Below, piece after piece: positions 8,050 to 16,157 of a stretch of 24,813 nucleotides of DNA (its first letter is position 1; each line of letters begins with the position of its first letter). The DNA is from Planctomycetaceae bacterium UBA2972 (GTDB lineage Bacteria; Planctomycetota; Planctomycetia; Pirellulales; Pirellulaceae): NCBI GenBank assembly GCA_002348315.1, contig DEAW01000225.1:1-24813 (forward strand), in the 5' to 3' direction. Below the pieces are notes generated by a model. It did no database searches. It was given only the letters and a program-made list of their open reading frames with translations, and had not been told where the DNA came from. A program made the translations under genes and the position numbers.

Positions 8050-9765
8050 ATGAAGATGTTTCAACCGGGGCTGGTAACACTCTGCCTCCTGTTCAATGCG
8101 ATTATTTTCAGCAATTCTTTGTGTAACGCTCAGACGGCCGACGATCGCCAACGTCCAAATATTCTCTTTATTGCGATGGATGACCTGAACGACTGGATTG
8201 GTTGTATGGGAGGGCATCCTCAGGCATTAACACCAAATCTAGACCGGCTGGCAAAATCGAGTATGTTCTTCACGAACGCTCATTGTGCAGCGCCGGCATG
8301 CAATCCATCCCGAGCAGCCGTCTTCACAGGCATCTCTCCCAACAAATCCGGTCTGTATTCCAACAATCAATCGATGCGCGAAGTCATGCCAGACAGAGAG
8401 ATCATTCCCAAAACACTGTCACGACATGGCTACTCAACCAATGGCAGTGGCAAGATGCTGCATTACTTCATTGATGCGGCTTCCTGGGATGCTTACTTTC
8501 CAAAAGCGGAATCCGAAAACCCATTTCCACGGACACTTTATCCTGACCCACGACCATTGAGCCTCCCGCGAGGCGGGTCCTGGCAGTACGTGGAAACAGA
8601 TTGGGGGCCTTTGGACGCCACTGATGAAGAGTACGGTGGTGACTACCTCGTTACCAATTACGTCTCTAAAGCATTGCAGGTCAAAGCCGACAAACCGTTT
8701 TTCCTGGCCTGTGGGATTTACCGTCCCCACGAACCCTGGTTTGTTCCCGCAAAATACTTCAAACCATTTCCACTTGAATCCATTCAACTTCCGCCAGGTT
8801 ATAAACAAGACGATCTCGACGACCTTCCGCCCGGAGGGAAACGACGAGGCCCAAACCGATATTTTGCTCATATCCGCAAGCACGGACAGTGGAAGCAGGC
8901 TGTACAGGGCTACCTCGCCTCGATCCATTATGCTGATGCGATGTTGGGCCGAGTTCTCGATGCTCTGGAAACGAGCCCCAATAAAGACAATACGATTGTT
9001 GTGCTGTGGTCAGATCATGGCTGGCATCTGGGAGAGAAGCAACATTGGCAGAAATTCACGGCCTGGCGTGCCTGTACTCGCGTGCCATTAATGATCCAAA
9101 CCCCCAACACCAACTCCGGAGTGTGCGATAAGCCGGTAAGCCTCACCAGTCTGTTTCCAACATTGCTTGATCTGGCGAATCTGCCGCCGGAAGAACACCA
9201 TGACCACCCAAGTCTGAAGCCGCTACTCAACAACCCCGACACCGAATGGCCTCATGTTGCGATCACTCACCTGGCTGAACCAGAGAGCTACAGCATTAGT
9301 GATAACCGGTGGCGATACATCCATTACCGCGGAGGGGACGAAGAACTCTATGACATTGAAAAGGACGGGTATGAATGGGATAACCTGGCCACATCAGACC
9401 AGCATCAGGCCACTCTGAAAAAATATCGTGCTATGCAACCGGCGGAGTTTGTTCCATACCACACCGTGAATCTGGACACATTAAAGACTCTACCACTATG
9501 GTCGACCGGTGTTGCCATGAAAAACTCGGCGCCTGTTGGACCGAAACTGACTGTCACGTTCGTCAATGAATCTAAAAACCCAATCAACATTTATTGGATT
9601 GATCGCAAAGGGACTCCTGTACTTTTCTTTGCCTTGGAGCCGGGGAAATCCAAACCGCAACTGACTCGCAAAGATGCCACCTGGCTTATTACTTATACCA
9701 ATGACGAAGTCGCCGGGCACGTGCGCGTCGAAGACAAGAACGCCAAGGTCGTCATCACTCGCTAA
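8050..9765 (+). CDS. Secreted sulfatase (iduronate-2-sulfatase-like) with C-terminal VHL-beta-like domain
   Basis: Type I sulfatase expected to hydrolyse sulfate esters, probably on a polysaccharide, outside the cytoplasm. 571 aa; ATG 8050 has GGAAGAG 5 nt upstream. Signal peptide at residues 1-27 (hydrophobic 8-24, cleavage near CNA/Q). Metal-binding MDD with D44-D45. Formylglycine signature C84-N-P-S-R88 followed by AAVFTG, so C84 would be oxidised by a formylglycine-generating enzyme. Further sulfatase blocks: YRPHEPW, and SDHGWHLGEKQHWQKFT as in iduronate-2-sulfatases. The catalytic domain ends near residue 455. Residues about 500-571 form a separate beta-rich module matching the human pVHL beta domain (F504, N506, S508, W516, G521, L529, G532, W545 at identical spacing). 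This module is not part of the usual sulfatase fold. The substrate is unknown. The gene converges on the next sulfatase with 11 bp between stops. Confidence 0.94.
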   Translation: MKMFQPGLVTLCLLFNAIIFSNSLCNAQTADDRQRPNILFIAMDDLNDWIGCMGGHPQALTPNLDRLAKSSMFFTNAHCAAPACNPSRAAVFTGISPNKSGLYSNNQSMREVMPDREIIPKTLSRHGYSTNGSGKMLHYFIDAASWDAYFPKAESENPFPRTLYPDPRPLSLPRGGSWQYVETDWGPLDATDEEYGGDYLVTNYVSKALQVKADKPFFLACGIYRPHEPWFVPAKYFKPFPLESIQLPPGYKQDDLDDLPPGGKRRGPNRYFAHIRKHGQWKQAVQGYLASIHYADAMLGRVLDALETSPNKDNTIVVLWSDHGWHLGEKQHWQKFTAWRACTRVPLMIQTPNTNSGVCDKPVSLTSLFPTLLDLANLPPEEHHDHPSLKPLLNNPDTEWPHVAITHLAEPESYSISDNRWRYIHYRGGDEELYDIEKDGYEWDNLATSDQHQATLKKYRAMQPAEFVPYHTVNLDTLKTLPLWSTGVAMKNSAPVGPKLTVTFVNESKNPINIYWIDRKGTPVLFFALEPGKSKPQLTRKDATWLITYTNDEVAGHVRVEDKNAKVVITR

Positions 9766-9776
9766 AGCACACACCC

Positions 9777-11120
9777 TTATTTTTTACGTAAGGTATTTGG
9801 GTTATCAAACTTTATGCCGGGTAGGGTCTGTTGCCAGTGCTTCAAACGGGACTGCAGGTCGTTAAGCACTGCCGGCTGCCGGCTGCTCAAGTCAGTAAGT
9901 TCGCTGGGATCACTTGTCAGGTTATAAAGCTCATAAGTATCCGCTCCGAACCAATGCAGCATTTTCCAATTCCCGTGCCTAATGGCCCCCACAGGCACAC
10001 ATCCCGCTCCGTGATAATGAGGATAGTGCCAATAAAGTGTTTTTCGAGCGACTGTTGACGTCCCGTACAGAACCGAACTGAAGTTCACTCCATCAACATG
10101 CTGGTCTGTCAGTGGTTCGAGTTTTGCAAGTGACAACAGCGTGGGGTAAAAATCCATGCTGGTTACAGGCACACTCGTTTCCGCCCCTGCTTGCAATTCG
10201 TTCGGCCATTTAACAATCAAAGGGACGCGAATCCCACCTTCATACGCCCAGCCTTTGCCGGCGCGTAATGGCAAATTGGATGTACATGGCTTCGTACTCA
10301 GTCCACCGTTGTCGCTTGTAAAGATCACAATGGTATTCCGATCCATTGTCCGGCGTTTTAACACATCCAGAATTGCCGCCACCGAATTATCGATGCCTTC
10401 CATCATCGCAGCGTACTCGGGTAAATCCTGAACCTGTTTATTATCGCGATCACCTTCCTTTTCCAGGCCGGCCGGGCCTACGCTTTTCGGCGGCTCGCGT
10501 TTCAGCTTATCCGAATACTTCTGAACCAATTCCGGATTCTCTCGCAGCGGCAGGTGAACGGCGTGATAATTAACGTATGCAAAGAAGGGTTTCTTACGAT
10601 CGATCTGCTGCAGGTATTCGATCGTGTTCCGGGTGATTTGCCGAGTCGATTTAGGATCGTCCTGCGTGCCCGCGCGAGTGGAAATTTCCAGATCAATATC
10701 AAACCCGGCCAGCGTGGGAGTCATATTTCCAATATGCCATTTGCCTGTGAAGAATGTTTGATACCCACCAGCGCGTAACGCTTTGGCCAGACCGATGTGT
10801 GTTGTTGCGATTTCACCTCCATAATTGGTACAGCCGTGTCGTGCAGGTGTTTGCCCCGTAATAATACTGGCGCGGGTAGGCGAACAGACAGTGGAAGAAG
10901 TGTACGCCTGTGTAAACCGAACGCCCTGCGACGCTAAATTATCGAGATGCGGAGTCTCATAGAAAGTCGAGCCATAACATTCGAGGTCTCGCCATCCCAG
11001 ATCATCTGCCAGGAAGAAAAGGATGTTTGGCTGTTTTGCAGTCGCAGTTGAACTAAAAGTCAACATGCCGAACACAATAGCCACTAAGCAGAAGTTTATT
11101 TTGCAACGGTTGCAAGTCAT
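9777..11120 (-). CDS. Secreted arylsulfatase-type sulfatase (family S1)
   Basis: A second formylglycine sulfatase, probably exported and acting on sulfated glycans. From ATG 11118-11120 it is 447 aa; an in-frame TTG at 11148-11150 would add 10 residues, but the ATG start gives a cleaner signal peptide (hydrophobic 10-22, cleavage near TATA/K), with AAGG 11 nt upstream. Metal-binding ADD (D39-D40), formylglycine signature C79-S-P-T-R83 followed by ASIITGQ, then FTGKWHIGN and the FTSDNGG block typical of arylsulfatase A-like enzymes. The C-terminus ends with YELYNLTSDPSELTDLS, the usual sulfatase tail. It differs in subfamily from the neighbouring sulfatase, so the pair is probably not a recent duplication. 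It lies downstream of the ADHFE1-like gene on the same strand, 84 bp away with a hairpin between, so co-transcription is uncertain. Confidence 0.94.
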   Translation of the reverse strand: MTCNRCKINFCLVAIVFGMLTFSSTATAKQPNILFFLADDLGWRDLECYGSTFYETPHLDNLASQGVRFTQAYTSSTVCSPTRASIITGQTPARHGCTNYGGEIATTHIGLAKALRAGGYQTFFTGKWHIGNMTPTLAGFDIDLEISTRAGTQDDPKSTRQITRNTIEYLQQIDRKKPFFAYVNYHAVHLPLRENPELVQKYSDKLKREPPKSVGPAGLEKEGDRDNKQVQDLPEYAAMMEGIDNSVAAILDVLKRRTMDRNTIVIFTSDNGGLSTKPCTSNLPLRAGKGWAYEGGIRVPLIVKWPNELQAGAETSVPVTSMDFYPTLLSLAKLEPLTDQHVDGVNFSSVLYGTSTVARKTLYWHYPHYHGAGCVPVGAIRHGNWKMLHWFGADTYELYNLTSDPSELTDLSSRQPAVLNDLQSRLKHWQQTLPGIKFDNPNTLRKK

Positions 11121-11182
11121 TAGTAATAAAGCCTTTTTTGCACATGCCAATAAGCGGCACCTTTTTTATCAACGTAGCATCA

Positions 11183-11206
11183 AAGGATTCGGGCCGGGGA
11201 GTCCTT
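11183..11206 (-). terminator. GC-looped hairpin overlapping the transhydrogenase stop codon
   Basis: AAGGATTC (11183-11190) and GAGTCCTT (11199-11206) form an 8-bp stem with one mismatch around the loop GGGCCGGG. It begins within the stop codon (11205-11207) of the minus-strand dehydrogenase gene and lies before the sulfatase start. There is no good T-run after it on the minus strand, so it may attenuate rather than end transcription. Confidence 0.35.
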
Positions 11207-12482
11207 ACCAAATATTCATAGAATCTTCGAATAACCGAGTCAATTCGGCCTCACCAGCTTCAATCGGTGACAGTTTGGTAACACGATGCTGGGGAAGCGT
11301 CCCCTGAACCAAAGCTGGAATATCTGCATTGGAATAACCAACTGCGTTTAGGCCATTTGGCATATCCGTCAACTTCATAAAATGAATTACTCTTTCTGCT
11401 AACACCTCTCCGGCTGCTTCCGGCGGCACATCTGAGATATCAGCTCCGAGTGCTCGGGCCGCAATCAGGTGCCGTCCGGGGTCAGACGGTGCGGTGAATC
11501 GCACGACAGCCGGAGTATTTAGAATGACGGACATTCCGTGGGGAACAATGGGGTGATCGACTTCGTACCCGGCGGGTTCAAACTGCTTAACCATGCCGGC
11601 TACAGGGTAGGACATACCATGCGGCAGATGGACTCCGGCGTTTCCAAAACCAATCCCTGCGATCGTGGAAGCCATTAACATGCTCATCCGAGCTTCTTCA
11701 TCTGAAGTGTCGGCGTATGCTCGCGGGAGATATTCTGCCATGAGCTCTAACGCTTTGATTGCCCAGATATCACTGATCGGATTTGTGCCTTGATACGCAG
11801 GGCGTTCCAGAGGGCTATTGGGTTTAGGGCGTTGGTCAAAGGGCATCGCCGTATAGGATTCCAACGCATGGCTTAACACGTCTAATCCACTTGAGGCAGC
11901 CACCGCAGCCGGCATCGTCGCTGTATTATCGGGATCAATGATTCCAAGTGTCGGTTTTAAATAACGATGTGCAATCCCTGTCTTGGCATGCTTCTCAACA
12001 TAATCGAAGATTGCAACGCCAGTCGTCTCGCTTCCGGTCCCTGCTGTCGTCGGAATAGCAATCAATGGTTTCGTTGGGCCTGGGACAGGTTTACCTTCAC
12101 CAATGGGTGCATTGACATAGGTGAAGAAATCAGCCGGATAGGTTGCATACAGATTTGCGGCTTTACAGGTATCGATGGTGCTACCACCACCGACTGCCAC
12201 GAAGCTATCGTAATCACCTTCACAGGCAACTTCCGCTGCTCGTTGAAAGCTGGCATCGGTCGGTTCGACTGAGACTTCAGAGAAGATATCAAATCCGATA
12301 TTGTTATCCTGCAAGGCTTTTCTAACGACTTCTCCTGTTGGTAAATCAACGAGAGCCGGGTCCATGACTACCAGTGTTCGCCTGACCCCCATATCGCGGA
12401 GGTCCATTCCAATTTCACCTGTCACGCCCTTACCAAATCGAACATTGGAGGCGGCCATTTGAAATGCCGTGTCTGTTGCCAT
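11205..12482 (-). CDS. Hydroxyacid-oxoacid transhydrogenase (ADHFE1-like iron-dependent dehydrogenase)
   Basis: Group III iron-dependent alcohol dehydrogenase. It is unusually close, over its whole length, to animal ADHFE1 (HOT), which oxidises 4-hydroxybutyrate to succinate semialdehyde while reducing 2-oxoglutarate to 2-hydroxyglutarate. 425 aa. Nucleotide-binding GGGSTIDTCKAANLYA (98-113), then KPLIAIPTTAGTGSETTGVA (138-157). Predicted metal ligands D201, H205, H288 (HLPHGMSYP) and H315 (DHPIVPHG). The ADHFE1-specific stretches RPAYQGTNPISDIWAI and GYSNADIPALVQGTLPQHRV are both present. Start ATG 12480-12482 has AGGA 8 nt upstream. Expected cytosolic. It is divergent from an aldehyde dehydrogenase gene that could take its semialdehyde product. 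The true substrate in this organism (4-hydroxybutyrate, 3-hydroxypropionate, 3-hydroxyisobutyrate) is not determined by sequence. Confidence 0.9.
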   Translation of the reverse strand: MATDTAFQMAASNVRFGKGVTGEIGMDLRDMGVRRTLVVMDPALVDLPTGEVVRKALQDNNIGFDIFSEVSVEPTDASFQRAAEVACEGDYDSFVAVGGGSTIDTCKAANLYATYPADFFTYVNAPIGEGKPVPGPTKPLIAIPTTAGTGSETTGVAIFDYVEKHAKTGIAHRYLKPTLGIIDPDNTATMPAAVAASSGLDVLSHALESYTAMPFDQRPKPNSPLERPAYQGTNPISDIWAIKALELMAEYLPRAYADTSDEEARMSMLMASTIAGIGFGNAGVHLPHGMSYPVAGMVKQFEPAGYEVDHPIVPHGMSVILNTPAVVRFTAPSDPGRHLIAARALGADISDVPPEAAGEVLAERVIHFMKLTDMPNGLNAVGYSNADIPALVQGTLPQHRVTKLSPIEAGEAELTRLFEDSMNIW

Positions 12483-12617
12483 TTTCTAGATCCTGAATCA
12501 CAATCGCGAAGAGAGAATTTGTTCCTGCTGATTTTACTACGTCTGCTGTCACAACGGTTAAAATAAGGCTCAAATAATAATCTCCTGCCATCCCACCTTT
12601 TATCTGTATATAGAAGC
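12483..12617. promoter_or_regulatory. Shared divergent promoter region of the dehydrogenase pair
   Basis: This 135-bp AT-rich gap between the two divergent dehydrogenase starts must carry both promoters. A TAAAAT at 12559-12564 is a possible plus-strand -10, but no well-spaced -35 is evident. I find no clear operator palindrome. The role is inferred mainly from position. Confidence 0.5.
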
Positions 12618-14048
12618 ATGAAATACGCTCCTTTAGCCAACTACATCAACGGAAACGCCGTTCCAACCTCCGGCACTACAAAAGACGTTATTTCACCTGT
12701 CAATGGTGAAGTCTTGTCGACTGTGCCATTGTCCACAGAAGCGGAACTGGAAGCCGCTGTTACTGCAGCAAAAGCTGCATTTGCAAGCTGGTCCACTCAA
12801 ACTCTGCGTCAACGATGCGATGTGTTTTACAGATATCGCAACCTCCTGCAGGACAATCTGGATGAGCTCTCCCGAATATGCCATGAAGAAAACGGAAAGA
12901 CGATTGGGGAATCAAAGGCGGAGGTACTGAAAGCGATTGAGTTAACCGAATTAGCGTGTTCGCTGCCGAATCTGGTTGCTGGCGAAACGTTGGAAGTGAG
13001 TCCAGGTTTTGACTGCTCGATTCAGCAGGCACCTTTGGGAGTCGTTTCCTGTATCACTCCGTTCAATTTTCCGATCATGGTGCCTCACTGGACGATACCG
13101 ATGGCACTTGCTCTGGGAAACACGATGATCTTCAAGCCGAGTGAACAGGTACCACTCAGTGGAGCCCGGGTCGCCGAATTGCTCACACAGGCAGGACTTC
13201 CAGACGGCGTTTTCAATGTGGTTCATGGCGACAAGCAGGTCGTTCAGTCAATTTGCAATCACGCTGACGTTGAAGCGCTCACCTTCGTCGGCTCAACGCC
13301 AGTCGCTAAAACAGTCTACGCTCAGGCAACCGCAACCTACAAGCGGGCTTTGGCGATGGGTGGCGCAAAAAACCATCTGATAGTCATGCCGGATGCTGAT
13401 GTAGAACATACTGCAGCCAACGTGGCCGCGAGCGCCTGTGGATGTGCCGGTCAACGTTGTATGGCGGCAGCTACGATGGTAGCCGTTGGTGAAGTGGACC
13501 ATATTGTCGAGCAGGTTGTTAATCAATCCAGGGCACTTGTTCCCGGCGAAAACCTCGGAGCAGTGATCTCGGCAGACGCAAAGGCTCGTATCGAGAACTT
13601 TATCAATGAAGCGGAAGAGCAGGGTGCCTCGGTGTTACTGGACGGTCGTAACACGACCGTTGAAGGCTGCGAGAACGGAACATATGTAGGCCCGACCGTG
13701 CTGGACAACGTCACACCTGAAATGAACATCGCCAGTGCCGAAGTATTTGGCCCCGTGTTATCGATCATACGCACCGGAAATTTAGATGAAGCCATCGAAT
13801 TGGAAAATGCCTCGCCTTATGGCAATGCCGCTGTCGTCTACACTCAGGACGGTCAGGTGGCACGCGAATTCACCGATCGGGCGAGTGCCGGTATGATTGG
13901 CGTCAACGTAGGTGTTCCCGTTCCACGCGAGCCATTTGGTTTTGGCGGCTGGAATGATTCACGTTTTGGAGTCGGAGACATCACCGGGCGGGGATCCATT
14001 CAATTCTGGACTCAATCGAAAAAGATTACATCGCACTGGGTTGAATAG
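12618..14048 (+). CDS. mmsA: CoA-acylating aldehyde dehydrogenase of the methylmalonate-semialdehyde dehydrogenase family
   Basis: The family converts methylmalonate (or malonate) semialdehyde, NAD+ and CoA to propionyl-CoA (or acetyl-CoA), CO2 and NADH, in valine, beta-alanine or inositol breakdown. 476 aa, normal length. Visible: the Rossmann/CoA region PLGVVSCITPFNFPIMVPHW (139-158), NTMIFKPSEQ, TFVGSTPVA, and the catalytic loop GCAGQRCMA with nucleophile C281. The general-base Glu of hydrolytic ALDHs (ELGGKN) is replaced by MGGAKNH (247-253), the mark of this CoA-dependent group. The C-terminal block VGVPVPREPFGFGGW is also family-typical. ATG 12618 has only a weak purine stretch before it. 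It is divergent from the ADHFE1-like gene, and a shared pathway is likely but inferred. Confidence 0.92.
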   Translation: MKYAPLANYINGNAVPTSGTTKDVISPVNGEVLSTVPLSTEAELEAAVTAAKAAFASWSTQTLRQRCDVFYRYRNLLQDNLDELSRICHEENGKTIGESKAEVLKAIELTELACSLPNLVAGETLEVSPGFDCSIQQAPLGVVSCITPFNFPIMVPHWTIPMALALGNTMIFKPSEQVPLSGARVAELLTQAGLPDGVFNVVHGDKQVVQSICNHADVEALTFVGSTPVAKTVYAQATATYKRALAMGGAKNHLIVMPDADVEHTAANVAASACGCAGQRCMAAATMVAVGEVDHIVEQVVNQSRALVPGENLGAVISADAKARIENFINEAEEQGASVLLDGRNTTVEGCENGTYVGPTVLDNVTPEMNIASAEVFGPVLSIIRTGNLDEAIELENASPYGNAAVVYTQDGQVAREFTDRASAGMIGVNVGVPVPREPFGFGGWNDSRFGVGDITGRGSIQFWTQSKKITSHWVE

Positions 14049-14117
14049 TTGCTTACTTCGAGCCGTCGACATCAATTTCGTCTGTTGTCCAGATCGACGC
14101 ACAATTAAGATACAACT

Positions 14118-16154
14118 ATGAATTTCCGTCCACGCATGCTCGTCTTCTTCGTACTGCAAATATCTCTTTGCAGTTCAGCAGTTCAGGCAATGGACACGGT
14201 TGCCTTGCTGCAGCAACATTGCGTCGACTGTCATCAGGGCGAGAAACCTCCGGGCGGATTCGATTTTTCAAGCTACAAATCATCAGCTGAATTGCTCAGC
14301 CAACCCGCCTTATTGCTCGATGTCGTTAATGCCATCGATACTTCACTGATGCCACCGCTCGAGACTTCTGAACTGAGCGAACAAGATCGACATGCTGCAA
14401 CACAACAAGCCCGAAAACTGTTACACCAGGCCATCCTCGCTGCCCCCCCAACGCAACCTACTCCCATACGCAGGATGACGCGATTTCAATACAGCAATGC
14501 GGTCAAAGATCTGTTGCAACTACGAATCGCAGTATTCAGTCTGCCGGAACAATTGGCACGGGAATATGGAAACTATTACAAGCCTGCCAGTAAAACCATG
14601 CCGTCAAGTCTGAAGGTCGGAAATCGAGCGTTAGGGAAATCTCAACTCATTGAACCGCGTTTGGTGGGCGTAACTCCATATCCTCAGGATCTTCGTGCCG
14701 AACACGGGTTTGACAATCAAGCGGACCAGTTAAGTCTCTCGCCATTACTGCTGGAACAATTCATGGAATTGAGCCAATCGGTCGTGAACGCTGCAAATTT
14801 CGATGCAAAAACAGTTGGTGTTTGGCCCGAACTGTTTGCTCTGCCGGCAGACGATGCTCCGGCAGATTTGCGTCCTTTGATTGCAGAGCGTCTACGCAAA
14901 TTTCTGACTCGAGCTTACAGGCAACCGAGTAACACGTCGACGGTCAACCGGTTCACCAATTATGCCTTGGGGTTGATCGGGGAGGGTGCGGACTATACGT
15001 CTGCCATGAAAGCAACCGTTGCCGGGATCCTGGCATCACCCAGATTTTTTTATATTCATCAACAGGCTGATGCACAGTTTACTTTAGCATCCCGCTTATC
15101 GTTCTTTCTTTGGGGAAGCATTCCTGACCAGCTACTGCTCGACAGTGCCGCCAGGGGTGAGTTGCTGGACCGGTCGATTCTCGCGGCACACGTCGATCGG
15201 ATGTTGCTGGACGTCAAAAGCAAGAGGTTTTGCGACAGCTTTCCTGCTCAGTGGCTGCAACTCGAACACATCATTTCATCGCAACCGGACCCCGGCAAAT
15301 TCCCTCAATTCTATTTCGCGCGATATAACGCAAGCATGCACATGGTTCTTGAACCGTTACTGCTTTTCGAGACGGTCCTGATTGAGGACAAGTCAATACT
15401 TCATTTTATCCACTCTGATTTCTCCTACCGTTCTATCACGCTTAAGACCTGGTACGACGATGCTGACACAGTGAAGCATACCGGCCCCGGAGCGATTACC
15501 TTTGACCGAGTTCCGATTACAGACATGCGTCAGGGTGGTGTTATCACTAATGCCGCTATCATGACCATGACATCCGCTCCGGATCACACCAAACCAATTA
15601 CCCGAGGCGCCTGGTTCGCTCACGCTATCCTACACGCTCCTCCCAAGCCTCCTCCAGCGGACGTGCCACCGATCGACCGGAACGACAAAGGTCAACTGGA
15701 GAGCTTTACCATTCGCGAGCAATTAGCGATGCATCGAGACAAGGCAAGCTGTGCCGGATGTCATAAGAAACTTGATCCTCTTGGTTTTGCGTTGGAGAAT
15801 TTCGATCCGGTAGGGAAATGGCGAGAAACCTATGAGAACGGGAAAACGATCGATGCAAGCGGAACGTTGTATAGCAAATATGACTTTCATAACATTGTCG
15901 AATTGAAGCAAGCCTTATTGCAGGAGCAGGATCGATTTGCCTATGCTTTTACACAACACCTTTTAAGTTTTGCACTGGGTCGTAAAACCACCTACCAGGA
16001 CACGATCAACATTGAAAACATTGTCGCAAAGGCGGCTGATGATGATTACAAATTAAAGACGATTATCACTCAGTTAGTACTAAGCGAGGCATTTTCACCA
16101 GCTGAAGGGCTATCTGCCGACAAGCAGGCTTCTATAAAAGAAAAACGAGAATGA
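14118..16154 (+). CDS. Exported planctomycete cytochrome, DUF1587/DUF1595/DUF1592/DUF1588/DUF1585
   Basis: Member of the large planctomycete family of exported c-type cytochrome-like proteins; no member's function is established, to my knowledge. 678 aa. Signal peptide 1-24 (AVQA/M). PSCyt domain with heme motif C35-V-D-C38-H39 and a likely Met ligand in SLMPPLE (M78). Then a DUF1587-like segment (IRRMTRFQYSNAVKDLL), a DUF1595-like segment (LRKFLTRAYRQPS), DUF1592 from about 290 (SPRFFYIHQ, ASRLSFFLWGSIPDQLL), DUF1588 with a second CXXCH at C545-A-G-C548-H549 and KKLDPLGFALENFDPVGKWR, and DUF1585 at the C-terminus (FAYAFTQHLLSFALGRKTTY). It is a compact version without carbohydrate-binding or PA14-type insertions. 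It is followed after 3 bp by its usual partner, a DUF1552 gene, so translational coupling is likely. Confidence 0.94.
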   Translation: MNFRPRMLVFFVLQISLCSSAVQAMDTVALLQQHCVDCHQGEKPPGGFDFSSYKSSAELLSQPALLLDVVNAIDTSLMPPLETSELSEQDRHAATQQARKLLHQAILAAPPTQPTPIRRMTRFQYSNAVKDLLQLRIAVFSLPEQLAREYGNYYKPASKTMPSSLKVGNRALGKSQLIEPRLVGVTPYPQDLRAEHGFDNQADQLSLSPLLLEQFMELSQSVVNAANFDAKTVGVWPELFALPADDAPADLRPLIAERLRKFLTRAYRQPSNTSTVNRFTNYALGLIGEGADYTSAMKATVAGILASPRFFYIHQQADAQFTLASRLSFFLWGSIPDQLLLDSAARGELLDRSILAAHVDRMLLDVKSKRFCDSFPAQWLQLEHIISSQPDPGKFPQFYFARYNASMHMVLEPLLLFETVLIEDKSILHFIHSDFSYRSITLKTWYDDADTVKHTGPGAITFDRVPITDMRQGGVITNAAIMTMTSAPDHTKPITRGAWFAHAILHAPPKPPPADVPPIDRNDKGQLESFTIREQLAMHRDKASCAGCHKKLDPLGFALENFDPVGKWRETYENGKTIDASGTLYSKYDFHNIVELKQALLQEQDRFAYAFTQHLLSFALGRKTTYQDTINIENIVAKAADDDYKLKTIITQLVLSEAFSPAEGLSADKQASIKEKRE

Positions 16155-16157
16155 CAA

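Noticed and set aside
14064..14099. Inverted repeat CGTCGA/TCGACG after the aldehyde dehydrogenase gene, as a terminator
   Set aside because: Loop of 24 nt, six pairs and no T-run; likely chance.
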